A DNA stretch of 64,000 bases from Jacaranda mimosifolia (GCA_018894105.1 CM032123.1:29675744-29739743); one strand, 5' to 3'; counted from the stretch's first letter, positions 35,251 to 49,831 are shown. The notes: a model not told the origin generated them from the sequence alone. Numbers and translations are program-made.

Positions 35251-38200
35251 ATGGACTCTTACATTGATATAGAGATGTAGAGAAGGGGGCAATTTGTATA
35301 TTCTCCAAAGCTAAATTATGAATGAGGATCAAAACACCATTTTGAAAGAATTGATGCAAATAGTTTGAATATTTCTGGTTTATATGTTTTGTACGGAATG
35401 TGTGGGGGAAGAAAGACCATTGATTTCTTCTATTGTGTGCCTGGACTTCCATTCGAAATGGGGCGTAGACTGATTAATTGCATGGCTGATCATGCTATAG
35501 CAAAAATGGTTACATATTATATTAGTACAAGTGTTCCTTTTCCCATCTATGTAGAAGAGATGGTTGATCCCCTCATGGTCGTAGATCCCACAAGTAACAT
35601 TCTTCCCGGTGAATTGGTGTTGGAAGAGGATAAGAATGAAAAAGAGCATGATCAGGAAGAAATACATCTACTGCTCAGTGGAATTGATTTTGGTGATGAT
35701 TATGAGTCAATTGCAACTCAAGCTTTTAATGAAGAAGGAATATGTAGAACAGAGCATAAGGATGAGCATGGGCCAAAGATTGAGGTTGAGGCGTATGCAG
35801 AACTTGGGACAGAACACCACACAGAACTTGGTGCAGACTTTGAGCTTGGACCAGAACATCAAACAAAACTTGATGCAGATATTGAGCTTGGCACATGTCA
35901 TAAGACAGACCTTGGTACAAACACTGAGATAATACTATAGCATGGGGATGATCACAGGCCAAAGATTGAGGTTGGGGCAGACATTGAATTTGGGCTAGAA
36001 CATCAAACTGACAAAGGACAAGTACCACAAATGGACGACAAAGGTAAAGGAAAGTAGTAGAAGCAGAAGTTGACAGTGAGGATGACATATCAGAATTTGA
36101 TGATTCATTAGATGAAAATTATATTCAGCTTACTTAACCTAATAAAGAAGATAGTGATGCAGATGAGTATTAGGTTGGTGTCGAAGAGGGTGAGGCAGAT
36201 TCTAGCATTATGCTAGAAGATCCCGAGGGATCTAGTGATGATGATATCTTCTTGGACAAGAATTCTAGCAAGAGGCAATTAGTGAAGAAATTGGAAAAAA
36301 GATCCTTGCAGGTAAACAAAAAAGCGAAAGAACAATTGATGTCGAAAATGAAGGATGCTTTAGTGATATTGGTGAAGATGACCTCCACAGCCTTAGTGCG
36401 TTTGATTCTAAAAATGAGGGTGTAGCTACTAAAACACCTTTATTTTAAAGAAGGCCAAAAGATGAAAGATTTCAAACTAGTTGTGGGTATGAAATTTAGA
36501 AGTGCAGAAGTTTTTAGAGAGGCATTGTAAGATAATTGCATCAAATATGGCTATGATTTGGAGTTCATCATAAATGAGAGTGCTCGGATCACTACCAAGT
36601 GCAAGAATGAAGGTTGTACATGGCAGATACATGCATCGCCGGTCATGGGAGGGCCCACATTTCAAATAACGTCCATAAAAGGTCAGCATACATGTCCAAG
36701 ATCTTATATCAACAAATTGGCCAAGTCAAAGTACCTTGCGTGTAGAGTTGAGAAAAGTGTAAGAGATAATCCTTTCATACCTATTGACAAGTTGAAGAAT
36801 ACAATTTTGAGAAAGTGCAATGTAAATGCTAGTAGGTGGAAGGTAATCAAAGCAAAGCAAAAGGCATTAGAAAAGATAATGGGTGTAGACAGTGAACTAT
36901 ACTTGAGGCTTTGGGATTACTGTGAAATAGTTCGGGTGAAGAATCCGGGGAGCAAGTTGTTGCTAAGGAGAAAGAAGGGGGTGGAGCCACCTATGATTGA
37001 TAAGATGTATTTCAACCTGGATACAATGAAGAAAGGATTTTTGATTGGATGCAAGCCTATCATTGTGCTTGGTAGTTGTTTCTTGAAGACAACTTACTCT
37101 TGTCAACTTTTAGTAGCAGTTGGACAAGATGGGAATGATAATATGTGGCCAGTAGCTTTAGTTGTGGTGCAAACTTAAAACAGGGAGACTTGGACTTGAT
37201 TTCTGACTGAGCTTTTGGAAGATCTTGGTGGATTAGAATTTGCACAAAAGTGGTCTTTCATATCTAACAGGCAAAAGGGATTGCTTGAAGCTATTAATGA
37301 GCTTTCTCCTTATTCTAAGCATAGATTTTGCTTGGGGACATATGTATCAAAATTTCAAGCAAATGTTTAAGAGCCAACAATTGAAAGACTTGATTTGAAA
37401 AGCAACCTCTACGTCAAACAAAGTTGATTTTGAGCTATACATGAAGAAGATTGAAGAAGTGATCCAAAAATTGATGATGAGGTGGTCACTGCAGCTGAAT
37501 GGTTGAGAAGCATTCCACCTCAACATTGGACAAGGTCACACTTTCTCACCAATTCAAGGTGTGATATTCTGGTGAACAATTTATCTAAGTGATTCAATAA
37601 ATACATCCTTGATGCAAGAGATAAGCCTATAATTTCAATGTTTGAGTAGATATAAGGACGAGACTCATGACAAGGATATAGGAGAAGAGAGAAAGAATGG
37701 AGAGACATCATGGTACACTATGTCCAAATACAATGAAGAAGATAAACAAACAAGCAGTTGCCAGACATTGTTTTTCACGGTGGTGTGGTAGAAATGAAAT
37801 TGAGGTGGACCATTTCTTGGATAAGTATATTGTTGACTTTGATAAAAAGACATGCACATGTGGGTTTTTTCAACTTTGTGGGTACCTATGTTGCCATGCA
37901 CATGCAGCTATCTGCAATCGAAGAGATAGGATAGAAGATTATGTGGATCCAGATTCATGGTGTGCCAGGGCAAATGGACTACATTGCAATACTATTTCAG
38001 CCACTTAGACCACCACCTATGCAAATAAATGAGGGAGATCAAAGAAAATGATAAGAAAGGGGCTCGATGAGATCCGAAACGATACATCAATAAGAAAGGG
38101 TCTAACACACACGTGTAGCAATTGCCTCCAAATGGGTCATAACAAGGGAACTTGCACTAATCCAACTTATCTGAACTCAAAATTTTACAAGGTAAACAAA

Positions 38201-38621
38201 TATGGTACTTTATTTATATGTAATTACACATTTGCATATGTTACATACTTTCTTTCTTTTTTCCTATTTGTCCTATTAGGCTACTAGCACTAATAACCTA
38301 AGCAACACTCAAGGACCAGACATTCTTTCACAAGACTGTGATGGTCCACCTTTTACTCTGATCTCCCTTCTCAACCTCATGGTCAAGAACAACTTAGACA
38401 TGTGCAAATGGATCAAGTAGGTACCAAAACTTCTTATTAATTTCTTTTATTATTATGCTTCTAAAAATATTTCATATTTTGTAGAAATAGAAAGGTCCAA
38501 GAGCTGTAGATGCTCGAGTTGGTGTGGATGAAAAAGGGGGCCAGAGAACAAGAAAGCCTAGTTTAACACGAGTTTTGAAGAATATTAGAGATATAGTTAA
38601 GGACAAAAAGTCAAAAAATTA
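35251..38621 (+). pseudogene. MuDR-type transposase of MULE-2 (broken)
   Basis: Segments in order: N-terminal domain (about 35251-35590, RKTIDFFYCVPGLPFEMGR); an acidic zone with repeated ELG...H units (35590-36430); the MuDR DNA-binding domain (about 36480-36760, CKNEGCTWQIHASPV, then GQHTCPR); the DDE core from about 36980 (TMKKGFLIGCKPIIVLGSCF); a SWIM zinc finger (about 37800-37915, CTCGFFQLCGYLCCHAHA); a zinc knuckle (about 38115-38160, CSNCLQMGHNKGTC); and the basic tail ending VKDKKSKN at 38621. The first catalytic Asp, normally in LDGC, is Gly (VLGSC), and the second position reads ISNRQKG with Asn at 37266-37268. Several stops and frame shifts (for example TAG at 35278 and TGA codons after 37178) show it is dead. 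Confidence 0.85.
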
Positions 38622-40641
38622 AACATTGATAACTATATAATATTTTGACAGTGTTTCATACTCTTGAGAATCTCTTTTGACAGCTTTTGACATATTTTGG
38701 GAGTCATTAAGATAGATTTTTGTTAATTTGGATATATATTGGTGCATATTATGTTGGATTGAATTGGTGGTGTTTGGTGGATTGAAGTTGCATCTTGGGA
38801 AACAATTTCAATTACTCTGCCAATGGAATACTATGTTGGTTATAATGCTTCTTCAGTATTGTTTTTTGTGCTTAATTGGTATTAAACCAAATTTTGTTTG
38901 TTGCTGCTGCTATGAGTCTTAATTCTGTTTTAGTATGTTAGTTTAGACTACTGATTTTTAGAGATTCTACTTGCCCTTTTATGTCTGGTTCTGGCCAATC
39001 TGTTGTAGTTTAGCACAATAGGTTTTTGCTGTTACTTTGGCAGATTGTGCTTGAGATGTTGCTTCATGTTTAGCTAGTGGCAACAACTCTTTTAAGCAAG
39101 TTATTTTCACAGTGTGTATGCATGTTGTTGGAAGCTTGAATAAGAGTTTTGGAGGTATGCACAGTGTGTATGTATGTTGTTGGAATCTTTCTGCTGCAAT
39201 GTGTCTTGCTGAGTTTGCAGTTGTTTTGTGTTGAATGTTTGAACTTATGGAGTGACTCAATTCTTCTCGGTCAATTCAGTGCTCATTGTAGTTTTGTCTA
39301 CATCTTGCTACTGTTTCTATTGACAAGTTACATAGACTCTGTATAACCTCAAACATGAGTGAAATGGGTGGATTTTGATTAATATGTGGGGCCTTTCAAC
39401 TGTTGAGAAGTCGCCTAAAATTTGCTAGTCTTTTGGTATGTTATTTTCAAACAATAACTACTGAATATTGCGTGTTAATATGGTTATGTGGCAAAATGTT
39501 TTAGTTTTTAGCATCTCAGTTTCAGCTCTTTTGAGGATTTTGCTCCTGTTTGAATTTACCCAGGTCTTACGGATTAATATGATGGTTTTGAGCATCTTTA
39601 TTACAATCAATTTGTCCCAACTGTTGTTGTTACTGTTTGGTTGCAGTCTTAATCAGTTTTTCAGGGCCATTGGACTTTCTTTTGCTGGCGTTTGAATTGG
39701 GAACAAAAACCTAATGCTGCTGCTTTTGTTCCAGTTTTTGGTTTTTTGCTATCATTTGGAGACAGAAACCTGCTGGACCTTTGCACAATTTCTATTACAG
39801 ATTTCTATTTCAATCTTTGCAGCGTCTCTTCTCCAATAATTTGGATGGATCTCTTGACTGGCTACAATCTCATCTGTTCATGCTTATACGACTATGACAT
39901 CTCTCCATCTTGGTCTCTTTACTCTTTTCAGAAGCATCATGTCTTGTTCTTTTAGACGATTTATTCCTTTTGGTACTATGCACATACATCTTTGTATAGG
40001 TTTTGTTAGGAAGCGAGAATTTATTTTGTTGCCAACAGCTAATTTCGTAATTGTGCGTAATTGGTCAAACTAATAGTCTTATAGTTTTGAGGGTTTTGCT
40101 TTTGATTGACATGTAAGGGAAGGTTGTTCTTCCCACTTAATTTGCTGCTTACTCTTGAACTCTGTAATTACCTTTTGATCTTTAATATATTAACCATTCC
40201 CAGTAAAAAAAAGAAATAACTACTGAAACTTGCGCTTAGGGCAATTAACACCTTCCAATACCAATTATTTGGACCAAGTTGACATGGTGAATGCTGCCAA
40301 AAAATTCAACTTATGCTAGAAATGACTTCTTCACATGGCCGAATCCATCAAGGCGTTTGGCTGCCTTTCTTGTGCCATCCTCCAACAATCCTTCATAAAC
40401 TTATCCAAATTCTACCTCACCCAATTTCTTATTAAAGTTATATGTTGCAATTACTATTAGTTACAATAATAGCTTAAACTATTACATAAAATATATATAC
40501 ATCATATGTATAAGAAGATTACATAAAATTCATTTTCATTAATAAAATTCTTGGAACTGAAACATAAACCAACAATCAAACATAACCTACAAGTTGAATA
40601 AAGCTTGAAACATAACCTAGAACTTGAAATACAAACATAAC
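38622..40641. other. MULE-2 spacer between its two convergent genes
   Basis: T-rich on the plus strand with many short frames and no recognisable domain. It probably holds the 3' UTRs of both MULE-2 genes. Confidence 0.45.
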
Positions 40642-41073
40642 TTAAAACTTGAACAATAAAACAACTAACATTGTGAACAAAATGGCACACAACACCCTAG
40701 AAAAATGCACATAATTTTCTCTAATTTCTTGCCTATGAGCAACCATCTTTGAAACTCCAGAAATCACATCATCCACCACTTCATCACTATCTTCTTCATT
40801 TTTAGAAATAATATTGCAACTACTAGTAGTTGTTGCAAAATCAATTGGGTTTCTATTTGATGACCAAAATGCTCTTTCGGGTTTGCACTAATGAAAAAAA
40901 TTACATTGTTGAGTCTGACAACAGTAGTACAGCCTTCCTTTTGATAGCTTTCTCTTTGACTCCACAACCATAATCTGTGCTTTCATATGACACTCACAAA
41001 AAGGAGTTGCTCCATATATTAAATCAAGAGATTGCTTTACTTGCTTGGACCTAAATGAAGTGCGAGAAGACAT
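40642..41073 (-). pseudogene. GRF-type zinc-finger gene of MULE-2 (one in-frame stop)
   Basis: A 144-codon frame from an ATG at 41073 to TAA at 40642-40644, broken by one TAG at 40888-40890. The finger reads CECHMKAQIMVVESKRKLSK followed by GRLYYCCQTQQCNFFH, the C-x-C ... C ... CxFF arrangement of GRF fingers. The TAG falls where the family normally has Trp (FFxW), consistent with TGG to TAG. Beyond it the frame stays open: an acidic stretch (KNEEDSDEVVDDV) and a hydrophobic C-terminal segment (VLCAILFTMLVVLLF) that looks membrane-spanning. Same layout as the MULE-1 gene at 10979-11398. Function unknown. Confidence 0.7.
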
Positions 41074-42061
41074 TTTCCTAAGATGAGTAGTGAATAAAAA
41101 GAAAATACGCAAAGAGAGAATAAGAAGAGAAACGAGAGAAACAAGACACGTACAGTGAAGGAGAAGAGAAGAATGGAGGAAAATTTTGATTCAAATATGT
41201 GTACTCAGCAAAAAAGAGCAAAATAGACATTTAAGTAGAAAAAAAAAACCCATACCAGCTGCATTTCATGTGCGTGGATCACATTGTGGAACAAAGGGGG
41301 GTAATTTGCTACTTTTTTAAAATCATAAGGGGGTTCATTGCTTTTTTTCTTTTTTATAAGGAGTTTTTTTGCTCTTTATGAATAACATAGGGGGGTAAAA
41401 CCTTTTTTTTTTTTTTTTTTTTTGATGCTGCATAGTGGGGTAAAATCTAATTTGCCCAATAATGTTACCAATCACTTGTTTTTCTTATTAGCATTAAAGA
41501 TAACTGATTCATAAAGTTTATTTATTGATATGATAATATGGTGGGTTTTTTAACTAAAAGTGAGTGTTGATGATGAAATTTTGTGACATAGTTCTAACTT
41601 TATGATCAATTAAAAATATACCATATCTATCAATCAATGTATGATTAATAATATTTTATTAAAGGTGAGTGTTGATGATGAAATTTCTTGAAATAGTACT
41701 AATTTTATTATCAATTAAAATACATCATTTGGAAATGAATATATAATTAAAAGTTTTAAGTCTTTTGTTTATTTTAGCATATCTCAAGTTTCATTTTAGA
41801 TATAGATAGTTAACTTAAGTATTATAATATTTATTTTATAAATAAATCAAATATCGTTAAATATTAAAATGAGGCATTCTGACCAAACAAATAATATGTT
41901 CCAACTTAATAAAATAATATCCTGCAGTCTAATAGGATAACAACTAATTAAATAGCATTGAATTGCTACTAGATAAAAATAAATAGTTATATGATTTATA
42001 TTGATAAGAATTAAGATAATATGATAACTAATTAAAATGTTCAAGTATATAACTTTCCTAC
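41074..42061. other. MULE-2 right end and AT-rich spacer, no gene
   Basis: Upstream of the GRF gene, then G-run/T-run sequence at 41295-41450 (AAGGGGGG, T tract 41404-41423) that looks like a MULE terminus, then AT-rich DNA with no coding content. Confidence 0.45.
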
Positions 42062-42954
42062 TAGAGGTGTCAAATGGGCCAGCCCGGCCCACCTGATGAT
42101 GTTCAAGGCAGTTTTCGAGCCGGTCTGGGCCGTTCACAGGCCGGATTGTGACGAGCTAAAATTTGCAAAATCCAACTCAGCTCAAAATCAGCCCACTATA
42201 TATGTGATCCGGTTTATATATGAGCCGGGTTGGGTGGGCCGGATCGCGAGCTAGCTCATGAGTTGGCCCGCATGCTATTTTTAATTTTAAAATAAATTTA
42301 AAAATTTCAAGTTTTTATATTTATGTGTTTCTTAATTTTTTTTCAACACTTATACTTTTTTGAAAATTTTAATAATTTATATTTTTGTGATTTTTAATAT
42401 GTTACAACACTTAAATTTTTATAAAAACTTAAAAATTTATATTTATATTAATTTTTGTATTAGTTACATTTTTTTCAAAAATATCACCAAATAAGGTGGT
42501 GAGGGATTTATATTATAATTTATAATTTTTATAAATTTATACATTTATAAATTATATTTCTTATTTTAATTCTTAATTTATATTTTTTTATAAATTTGTA
42601 ATCTATAGTTTAAAAATTATAAATTCTTAATTCTTAATTTATACATTCTTAATTTATAAATTATAAATTTATATTTTTTCTAAATTAATAATTTATAATT
42701 AATTATAAATTCTTAATTTTTTTCTAAAATTCTTAATTTATAATTTAAATTAAAAAAATATCGCTGGCTAAGTGGGCTAGCCTTGCGAACCGGCCCGCTT
42801 AGCCCACGAGCCAGCGCGCGGTCCTTCACAATCCACGGGTCGAGCCAATCCCGGGCTACAAAATTTTAGTTCGGGATGAGTTTTCAAGTAAACCGGTACA
42901 ACCCAACCACATTAAAGAATTAAACGAGCCGAGTAGCCCATTTTGACACCTCTA
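42062..42954. mobile_element. hAT-like MITE
   Basis: Inverted ends TAGAGGTGTCAAA and TTTTGACACCTCTA, 893 bp. Both subterminal zones are GC-rich with repeated GGCCCG/CGGGCC words around a very AT-rich core, as in common plant hAT MITEs. Flanking octamers TTTCCTAC and TTTCCATA match only partly, so the duplication is eroded. Confidence 0.7.
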
Positions 42955-44019
42955 TTTCCATACTTCATGCATCCATTAGGAAAGATTAGGGTTGTAAACG
43001 GATATTAAATAGATCGGATAGATTGTATCCGTACCCGTATCCATTTAAATTTTACTGTATTCGTATTCGTGTTCGACGAATATTTTTTTATAACATCTGA
43101 ATTCGTATCCGCCGAATATTATGCGAATTTGGATACATCCGTATCCGATTATAATTATTCTGAATATCCATTTATAAATATCCGAATATCCGTTTATGAA
43201 TATTCGAATCTGTTAATTTATAATAAAATGCATATTTTGTTCTAATAAATTTCATTAAAAAAAATAATCATATAAATAACATAATAAAATCTAGAAAAAA
43301 ATAGCAAACAAACAATAAAATTAGCATACTCCAAAGATTACACAAGCATACAAATCTCCTCAAGAATCAAAAGAAATAATAATTTGCAATACATAATACA
43401 ACAATCCAAAAGAAACAAAATAAAAGTTCATTTCAATTGTAGTAGATGGTGAAGCAGCACTTTGAGCTAAAAGATCCGGAGTATGTGACACAATTCAATT
43501 CAAAACCTATTGAACAATAAAATAAAAAATAAAAAAAATCAAACATATAAGAATATTTACCAATATATAAACAAAAAGCATAATCCATATAATTATGACT
43601 TAAAGTATTGACTACATAGTTCATAATCACAATTCATCTAATTATAACTTTAACACTAAAATAATTTACCTTTCAATGTCCAAAAATGCAAAATTTCAAA
43701 CCTACACAATTAAATAAAACATTACTATAATTTATTAATTATAAAAAAAAGGAGTGGCAAACATAAAAAAATAAAAAATAAAAAAAAGATGGTTGTGGTA
43801 GGGGGGGCGGCAAGGCCAGTTGGCCTTCCCTATCGCCGGCGACCAGCACCAGCTGGTGGCCAGTTGCTGCTAGCCGCAGAGCCGCAACCCAGCAAAAACA
43901 ATGGGGCTGGCTGACGAGGACGCCAGCCCCGTTGCCTCCCCTAAGAGCTAGCAATCTACTGGCTCTCCCCATCGCGAAAGCCAACAGATTTGCTGGCTCT
44001 TGGCTTTGGCGCGAAGGCC

Positions 44020-44235
44020 AATGGGCCTCCGCGACGAGATTTGGCTGGCGCTTTTGCTGGCGAGAACTGTAAAGCATGCAGATATTTGAAAAAATGAAAG
44101 AAAGGAAGAAGAGAGTACATGGGCGTTGGCCTCCACGATGAGATCTTACCAGTGTTTTTGCCAGTGAGAACTGTAAAACATGCAGATATTTTAAAAAAAA
44201 AAAAAATTGAAAGAAAGGAAGAAGTGAGTACCTGG
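44020..44235. repeat. Tandem duplication of about 110 bp, two copies
   Basis: Both copies carry GGCCTCC(G/A)CGA(C/T)GAGAT, then GAGAACTGTAAA(G/A)CATGC, AGATATTT and GAAAGAAAGGAAGAAG before (C)TGGGCG. The second copy has an expanded A run. Confidence 0.75.
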
Positions 44236-44759
44236 GCGGCGTGAGTAAAGAATCAAGAGGGAAGTGAAATTGAGATAAATGGGAGGTGGGGTTTAGTAAA
44301 TAGTGATTTGGTCACACTTTTTTTTTTAACATCCTTTTTATTTTATTTGGATAATTTTTATTTAATTGTAATAATTAATTTTTTTAATTTTAAAATTTAA
44401 TTATTCATTAATTTATTACATATGACTCTGATTTATATTTTGATATTTAATATTTTTATATATTATATTTTAATATATTTTAAAAAATTAGTTTTTACAA
44501 TAGCTATTGAATATTGACATTTAATTTTAGATATGTAGATATAACAATGTTAATCAATAAAAATATTCTCTATTATTAATATTTTGAGGTTTAAAATTTA
44601 TAAAGTTGTGAGATTTTAGGATTTAGAGTTTAAGTTTTATATTTAGATAAATTTTATTAGTTTTCTAAATTAGTAATAGTACAAATCTACAAAATAAAAT
44701 TATGAAATGATATGTTCATCTTATATTTTATGTATATGTTTGATATTGTAAAATATTTA

Positions 44760-45590
44760 AAAGTTTTTTGCGTGAGTTTATAAACTTCTCAAAATATTTT
44801 ATAAGACGTCAGTGTTTTGTAACTTTTTTAAGAAATTAACTTATAAAATTCAAAAAATAAAATGTTAGAAACTTATAAGCACTTTTTAAGAAAATAAGGA
44901 GTTATTAACTTATTTTTAAAATCTTTACAAACTTCCATAATTTTAATTATATTAATTATAAAACTGTCATTACTAATACTTTATTAGCTCCAATATCTTA
45001 TTATCCAAACACTTCGGGAACTTATTTTTTAAAAAAAATCTAGCATCTTATAAATTTAAAAAATATCTTATAAGATGCAGGAAATCCAAAAATATCTTAT
45101 AACATGCAAGAGCTTATAAGACGTTTTAAATCAATTTAGTCAAATACCTTCTTATAACATACATGGGCTTATAAGACATTTTAAATACCTTATATGTTAT
45201 ATAGAAGATATTTGACTAAATTTATTAAAAAGGTTTTATAAGCTCCTATATCTTATAAGATATTTTCGGAGCTTATAAGTTGATAGATCCTTTTTAAAAA
45301 TTATTTCTTAAAGTGTTAAGATAAAATAAAATTTTGGAGCCTATAGGGTGTTAATAATGACAATTTTATAATTAATATGCTTAAAATTGAGGGAGTAATA
45401 TCCTAAAAATTAGTTAGGAATTCCTAACTTTTACAAAAAGAACTTATAAACTCTTAACATCTTATTTTAAGAGCTTATAAGTTCCTTGTTTAAACAAATT
45501 TACCAAACACTTTTTGATACCTTATAAACTCTCAAATATCTTATAAGATGTTTTGATAAGCTTATAAGTTCACTCAAACACCCTCTTAAA
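44760..45590. mobile_element. Palindromic AT-rich foldback element nested in the hAT-like element
   Basis: Long imperfect inverted arms centred near 45175, with many CTTATAAG-type words. The left end reads GTGAGTTTATAAACTT and the right end AAGCTTATAAGTTCAC. Limits are approximate and the arms are diverged. No coding content. Confidence 0.5.
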
Positions 45591-46603
45591 TCTTAATGTC
45601 CTCTTAGCTAGTTAATAATTTTAGTATTTGACTATTTTATTTTAGAATTAAAAGTTAATTATTCTTAATTTAGTTATTTTTTTATAATTATTGATTCACT
45701 TTATGATTAATTAATATTAATAAAATGACACAAATATAAATTAATTATAAAGTAAAGCAACAATAATTTTATATTGATTAATTTTATCATTTATATATTA
45801 ATATTTCAAATTTTTTTGATTTAATATTATTTAATTATTATCATTATAGTCTTTTTTTATTAATTCTTTAATTATACATATATTCATTTATATATAGATT
45901 ATGAAATTTCATAATCTATAAATAAAAATAATTTATTATGTATAATAATATATTATATATGATATTTTTAAAAATATTATTTATATATATATATTAAAAT
46001 ACATAAAAATAGAATATATTATATATAATAATTTTTTAAATATTATTTATTGGATAAGGATAATGGATTTAATTAAATTACGGATAATCGAACGGATATG
46101 TATTTAGAGCGGATATTAAACGGATCGGATATGCATTTACCATATTCGTATCTGTTTACAGTCGAATGTCTACTAATCGGATACGGATAATATCAGCTTT
46201 AAACTGATACAGATAATAGCCCTATAAATGAATTCGAATGCGAACGGTAAACGAATTTTCGAATATCCATTTACAGCCCTAAGAAAGATCATAGGATTTC
46301 ATATGAAAACAACTTAAAAATTGGGAAGGCATCTTTGTCTCAAAAAGCTCTTCTCAAGACTTCCCAATTTGAAAAATGAGGAATTACCAAACATCTCTTC
46401 AAGTTTGTAATAACTATAAAACAATAATAATAATGATAAGAGTAATAAATTTAAACAATAATAATATAGTAAATGATTTTTTTTTTTTATAGATTATTAA
46501 TTTTTTTTTGAAGAATGTGCAAAGTGTGTTTATTTTATGTGTGTAGTTAGAATTAATTGAGAAAAATGTATTTGTTTAATATATTTCAAAAGAGTCAAAT
46601 TTG

Positions 46604-46717
46604 GTTCAGTGGCTTATAACCCAACTGGTATCCGTTTCCTCTATTAAGTGGAAGGTCTTATGTTCGACCCGTAATAAATATATTGTGCTCTTTATGAGTT
46701 TTGTGTTTAATTTATAA
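46604..46717 (+). mobile_element. tRNA-type SINE
   Basis: A 114-bp body flanked by an identical 16-bp duplication AAAAGAGTCAAATTTG (46588-46603 and 46718-46733). It has a pol III A-box-like stretch (GGCTTATAACCCAACTGG) and a B-box-like TGTTCGACCC (46661-46670) at tRNA-like spacing, and ends in a T/A-rich tail. Confidence 0.8.
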
Positions 46718-46733
46718 AAAAGAGTCAAATTTG

Positions 46734-47237
46734 AATTGAGAGAATATAAGATTGGGAAGAGAATTTATGAATTAATGAATTAAATCACAGACCCCTTTAG
46801 AATTTGGTTTAGTTATAGTCAGTAGCCGCCGTTATATTTTAGCTTTGCTCCAAATAAATTTCGGGCAATCGGGCAAGGTGCCATAGGTATAGCCAATAAC
46901 TTGGTTAGACAGATTCACCACACACGCATAGCATTGCTGCATTGGGTATCGATTTGTGGACCCAATATTTCACAAAAGTACAAATCCACCCCAATCCCAC
47001 CATCACCAAATCTCAGATCCACCGAACCATTCGTTCGTATCTCAACCCTCTATTTTCACTTACACTTCAAACCTTCGCATCTCAACCGTCGATATTTTTC
47101 CAATAAGACCTCTCTTTATCCCGAACATTCAACTCCTCTGATCTCGCCTCTCTTCGTCCAAAACCCCTCGAAAGAAAAGAGCAAAACCAAATCTCAGATC
47201 CAAACGCCGTCGAAATTCTTGCACACACGCAGAACCC
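46734..47237. other. Promoter and 5' UTR region of SAHH copy 1
   Basis: From about 46940 the sequence becomes C-rich (TCTCAACC, CCCAATCCCACCATC), typical of a plant 5' UTR leading to the SAHH ATG. The 141-codon frame starting at 46901 overlaps this leader and is not a gene. Confidence 0.5.
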
Positions 47238-49292
<2,055 letters not shown>

Positions 49293-49750
49293 AAGGCGAA
49301 CCGCCAATTGTTTGTTTTGAAACAAGTGTACTTGAACTGCTTGGTTGTTTATTTTCAGTTTGTCTTGATTTTGAGTTAGGTTGGCAGTTTCTGTGTCCTA
49401 TTGAGGAGGTTTTGTATCTTTGTGAGGAAGATATGGTGTGCACTGCAGAGTGCGCAGACCATAATGAGTGTTGTCTGCAATTATGAGTTGTACTATATAT
49501 TCGAAGAAAAGGTACTGTGTTAACATATTGTCTAATTTGGGATTAAACCTTGTTAATACGAAGTATCACAAAGATATGGCATAAATTTTATGAATAACAC
49601 AAATAAAAATTATAGCATGGGTTAAGTTTTTATCCTGCTTCCAGTGCAGTTTGCTATACATCCTCAACAAGAATTAAAAGAGAAGTTAATTACAAGTTTT
49701 TGAGTAGGTCTGCTAAATTAAAATTGAGTAATTGGTCTAATTCAAACTAT

Positions 49751-49781
49751 AAATATATCAATTTGGTCTCACATATTTCTC

Positions 49782-49831
<50 letters not shown>

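Larger units (their letters stand above)
34480..41455 (+). mobile_element. MULE-2: second, degraded Mutator-like element (limits approximate)
   Basis: Defined by its two genes: a MuDR-type transposase (35251-38621, +) and a convergent GRF zinc-finger gene (40642-41073, -). The right end is probably near 41455, where the reverse complement begins GGGCAAATTAGATTTTACCC, a MULE-like end followed by a T-rich stretch. I found no matching left inverted repeat or target duplication, so the left limit is a guess and the element may be truncated. Confidence 0.6.
42987..46281. mobile_element. hAT-like non-autonomous element with nested foldback
   Basis: Inverted ends TAGGGTTGTAAACGGATATT and AATATCCATTTACAGCCCTA, flanked by GGAAAGAT and AGAAAGAT (7 of 8), the 8-bp size expected for hAT. 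The subterminal zones are full of repeated GTATCCG/CGGATA words. 3.3 kb, no transposase. It contains a GC-rich island (about 43790-44060), a tandem duplication of about 110 bp (about 44020-44235) and a palindromic AT-rich element (about 44760-45590). Confidence 0.75.

Noticed and set aside
35380..36088. Antisense frames of 64-120 codons over the MULE-2 acidic repeat
   Set aside because: Mirror of the repeated ELG..H units on the other strand.
43739..44077. 112-codon minus-strand frame, GC-rich
   Set aside because: Follows the GC-rich island of the hAT-like element; no family resemblance and a low-complexity N/C composition.
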